In this document: positions 4,999 to 6,533 of the stretch, piece by piece
Layout: the number at the start of each line of letters is the position of its first letter
Position numbering within the stretch: position 1 is the stretch's first letter
NCBI GenBank assembly: GCA_937858455.1
Contig: CALLYN010000126.1
Location: 1 to 6,533 of the forward strand
Reading direction: 5' to 3'
Length of the DNA: 6,533 nt
From: an uncultured Kouleothrix sp.
Lineage (GTDB): Bacteria; Chloroflexota; Chloroflexia; Chloroflexales; Roseiflexaceae
The notes under the pieces: model-generated
What the model was told of the DNA's origin: nothing
What the model saw: the letters and a program-made list of their open reading frames with translations, nothing else
The model's database searches: none
Position numbers and translations under genes: made by a program

Positions 4999-5062
4999 AA
5001 TTTGGGGGCGGCGAAGCCGCCCCCAAACCCCCACCAAAGTGTACGTAATCAAGCGAATTTGG
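4999..5062 (-). repeat. Gene-end palindromic repeat, copy B
   Basis: It runs on the minus strand: CCAAATTCGCTTGAT (rc of 5048-5062), then TACGTACACTTTGGTGGGGG, then a hairpin with perfect 12-bp arms (TTTGGGGGCGGC at 5001-5012, complement at 5016-5027) around GAA (TTC on the minus strand). It is nearly identical to copy A at 2125-2190 apart from orientation. The leader end lies 25 bp before the tsaB start, so this copy alone does not follow a stop codon. Only 4 nt separate its hairpin half from that of copy C. Confidence 0.85.
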
Positions 5063-5087
5063 CATGAACAGCTCAAAGCTCTGATCT

Positions 5088-5756
5088 ATGCTGCTGGCAA
5101 TCGACACCTCAACCGTCCAGAGCGGCCTGGCCTGCTACGATGCCGGCGGCCTGCTGGCCGAGTGCACGTGGCAGTCAGGGCGCGACCACAGCGCCCAGCT
5201 GCTGCCCCAGCTCGATATGCTGCTGCGCCATATTGGGCGCGCCCGCAGTGCTATCGGCGCGGTAGCTGTTGCGCTCGGGCCGGGCAGCTGGAGCGGCCTG
5301 CGCGTGGGTGTGAGCACCGCGAAGGGCTTTGCGCTGGCGCTGGCCGTGCCGCTGCTCGGCGTGGGCACGCTCGAGGCGCTGGCGCATCAGCACCGGCGGC
5401 CAGGCGTTGTCACGGTACCGATCATCCGCCTCGGGCGCGAGCGCTATGCCACCGGCCAGCCGCAAACGCCCGGCGCCGACGCGTCGTTCAGCCCGCGCAA
5501 TGTCACGCTGGCCGAGCTTGCCGCCGAGACGACCGGCCGCGCGCTGTTCTGCGGCGACGTCGACGCCGAGGTCGAGCCGGCGCTGCGCGCGCTGCTGGGC
5601 GATCGTGCGCTGTTTCCATCCCCTGCGGCGCGGGCGCGGCGCCCCGGCTACCTGGCCGAGCTAGCCTGGCAGCGTCTGCAGCGCGGCGCCGCCGACGACC
5701 TTGCCGCGCTTGAGCCGATCTACCTTGGCGAACCAGTGCGGCAACGCCCGGCCTGA
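5088..5756 (+). CDS. tsaB: tRNA threonylcarbamoyladenosine biosynthesis protein TsaB
   Basis: TsaB (YeaZ) is the inactive, ASKHA-fold partner that dimerises with TsaD for t6A synthesis. The 222-aa product opens with MLLAIDTST (1-9), the standard first strand and loop. It continues with GRDHSAQLLPQLDMLL (31-46) and the family signature LGPGSWSGLRVGVSTAKGF (63-81; most members have GPGSFTG), then PLLGVGTLEALAHQ (88-101). The C-terminal LEPIYLGEP (208-216) matches the usual 'PxYLR' end. The segment around residues 111-121 (PIIRLGRERYA) stands where many homologues have a DAR-type motif and is altered. The start is fixed by the MLLAIDTST alignment, though no ribosome site is seen before it. tsaD and rimI do not follow; an AOR-family gene does. 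Confidence 0.95.
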   Translation: MLLAIDTSTVQSGLACYDAGGLLAECTWQSGRDHSAQLLPQLDMLLRHIGRARSAIGAVAVALGPGSWSGLRVGVSTAKGFALALAVPLLGVGTLEALAHQHRRPGVVTVPIIRLGRERYATGQPQTPGADASFSPRNVTLAELAAETTGRALFCGDVDAEVEPALRALLGDRALFPSPAARARRPGYLAELAWQRLQRGAADDLAALEPIYLGEPVRQRPA

Positions 5757-5762
5757 TGCGCT

Positions 5763-5816
5763 GCTGCCGCGTGTACGGCGCGCCGGCAAGCTCCACGCTG
5801 CCGCGCTTGCGGCAGC
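5763..5816. repeat. Competing stem-loops after tsaB
   Basis: GCTGCCGC occurs at 5763-5770 and again at 5797-5804, and its complement GCGGCAGC occurs once at 5809-5816. The near pair makes a perfect 8-bp stem with a GCTT loop; the far pair would be mutually exclusive with it. It lies 7-60 nt after the tsaB stop and could slow or end transcription, but no U-tract follows. Confidence 0.4.
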
Positions 5817-5838
5817 ACTGGCGGCGCAAGTGGCATCA

Positions 5839-5867
5839 TTGATTCGCACTACAGCTTGGTGTACAAT
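5839..5867 (+). promoter_or_regulatory. Sigma-70-like promoter of the AOR-family gene
   Basis: TTGATT (5839-5844), a 17-bp spacer, and TACAAT (5862-5867). This is the best promoter match in the window. Transcription would start near 5874, giving a leader of about 38 nt with AAGGGA shortly before the ATG at 5912. It indicates that the AOR-family gene is expressed separately from tsaB. Confidence 0.6.
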
Positions 5868-5911
5868 CTCGCTGACACACCATATCAGCTTGCCTGAGCA
5901 AGGGAACCGCT

Positions 5912-6533
5912 ATGCCCCTGTGCGTGCTGCGAGTATTGCTCGACACTCGCCAGACCGTGTCGGAAGAGCTGCCACCCGAGATCGAACGGAACTACCTGGG
6001 CGGGCGCGGCGCAGCCACCTGGCTGCTGACGCATCGCGTAGCTCCGGCAACCGGCCCGCTTTCCCCCGCCAACCCTCTGATCTTCAGCGCTGGTGCGCTC
6101 GCGGGCATGGGCATCGCGGCCACCGGCGGCTTTGTCGCCAGCACGCGCTCGCCGATCACCCGGCTGATGAGCCACTCGTGGGCGCAGGGCAACTGGGGCG
6201 GGGCACTACGCCGCGCCGGCTACGATGTGCTGATGCTCGAAGGCCAGTGCGCCGAGTGGAGCTATATTCAGATCGACGACGCGCAGGTGCGCGTGCAGCC
6301 GGCCGCCGAGCTGCTGGGCCTCGATACGCGTGCCACGGCGCGTGCGCTGCAGCAGAAGCTCGGTGATGGCTACCGAGTGCTGTGCATCGGCCCGGCCGGC
6401 GAGGCCGGCGTGGCCTATAGCACAATTGTGGCCGAAGGCACCTACCCGGCCGAGCCGGCCGGCACCGGCGCGATCATGGCGCGCAAGCGCGTCAAGGCGA
6501 TCGCCGTGCGCGGCAGCCGCCCGCGCGCCCCGG
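5912..6533 (+). CDS. Aldehyde ferredoxin oxidoreductase (AOR) family protein, N-terminal part
   Basis: Partial: 207 codons are visible and the frame is open at the window end (the full family has about 600 residues). AOR enzymes use a tungsten- or molybdenum-bis-pterin and a 4Fe-4S cluster to interconvert aldehydes and carboxylic acids with ferredoxin. This part matches the N-terminal AOR domain, which binds the pterin: YLGGRGAATWLL (28-39), PLSPANPLIFSAGALAGMG (49-67), FVASTRSPITRLMSHSWAQG (74-93), NWGGALRRAGYDVLMLEGQ (94-112), and VLCIGPAGEAGVAYSTIVAEG (156-176). One conserved stretch is unusual: where most members read roughly AGRGGLGAVMGSKNLKAI, this one reads AGTGAIMARKRVKAI (183-197), shorter by three and lacking the GR and GSKN residues. 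The start is supported by AAGGGA about 7 nt before the ATG. The cysteine cluster and catalytic C-terminal domains would lie beyond the window. Confidence 0.92.
   Translation, partial: MPLCVLRVLLDTRQTVSEELPPEIERNYLGGRGAATWLLTHRVAPATGPLSPANPLIFSAGALAGMGIAATGGFVASTRSPITRLMSHSWAQGNWGGALRRAGYDVLMLEGQCAEWSYIQIDDAQVRVQPAAELLGLDTRATARALQQKLGDGYRVLCIGPAGEAGVAYSTIVAEGTYPAEPAGTGAIMARKRVKAIAVRGSRPRAP

Noticed and set aside
8..5062. CRISPR array.
   Set aside because: The repeats are dispersed by kilobases, in both orientations, with no regular spacers and no cas genes.
5701..6366. Plus-strand frame of 221 codons across the tsaB end and the AOR start.
   Set aside because: It overlaps the AOR-family frame, whose conserved motifs are unmistakable. 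This frame is arginine- and alanine-rich with no motif.

Overview
This 6.5 kb high-GC window looks like chromosomal DNA of a Chloroflexota bacterium, probably from the Roseiflexus/Kouleothrix side. That placement is an inference from codon use, gene content and the kind of dispersed palindromes seen; no marker gene proves it. It holds nine protein genes (one cut by the window end), no rRNA, no complete tRNA, no CRISPR array and no transposase.

Left part (1-2124): a phytanoyl-CoA dioxygenase-like Fe(II)/2-oxoglutarate oxygenase on the minus strand and an AraC-family regulator on the plus strand are divergent across a 263-bp intergenic region. The layout suggests that the regulator controls the oxygenase. 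Middle (2125-3812): a repeat-rich gap, then a compact minus-strand cluster transcribed from right to left: a class I SAM-dependent methyltransferase, a 67-aa one-helix membrane protein translationally coupled to it (TGATG overlap), and a small two-helix membrane protein. Right part (3813-6533, plus strand): a small protein resembling a degenerate Mrr-type nuclease domain, 19 nt upstream of tsaE; a 167-bp gap filled by two inverted repeat copies; tsaB; and the N-terminal part of an aldehyde ferredoxin oxidoreductase (AOR) family protein behind a good sigma-70-like promoter. TsaE and TsaB both serve the t6A37 tRNA modification pathway.

The most unusual signal is not a gene. Four copies of a roughly 62-72 bp element occur at 8-69, 2125-2190, 4923-4994 and 4999-5062. 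Each has a conserved leader related to TTCGCTTGATTACGTA, then a spacer, then a perfect or near-perfect hairpin with a GAA/TTC triloop. The hairpin stems differ widely between copies (10 to 20 bp, unrelated in one copy) yet stay paired. Three of the four begin 0-7 nt after a stop codon (phyH-like, araC-like, tsaE) and point away from the gene. The fourth sits tail to tail against the third, between tsaE and tsaB. A separate 18-bp perfect hairpin lies at 2260-2298. This looks like a BIME/REP-like family of gene-end palindromes that I cannot assign to a named family.
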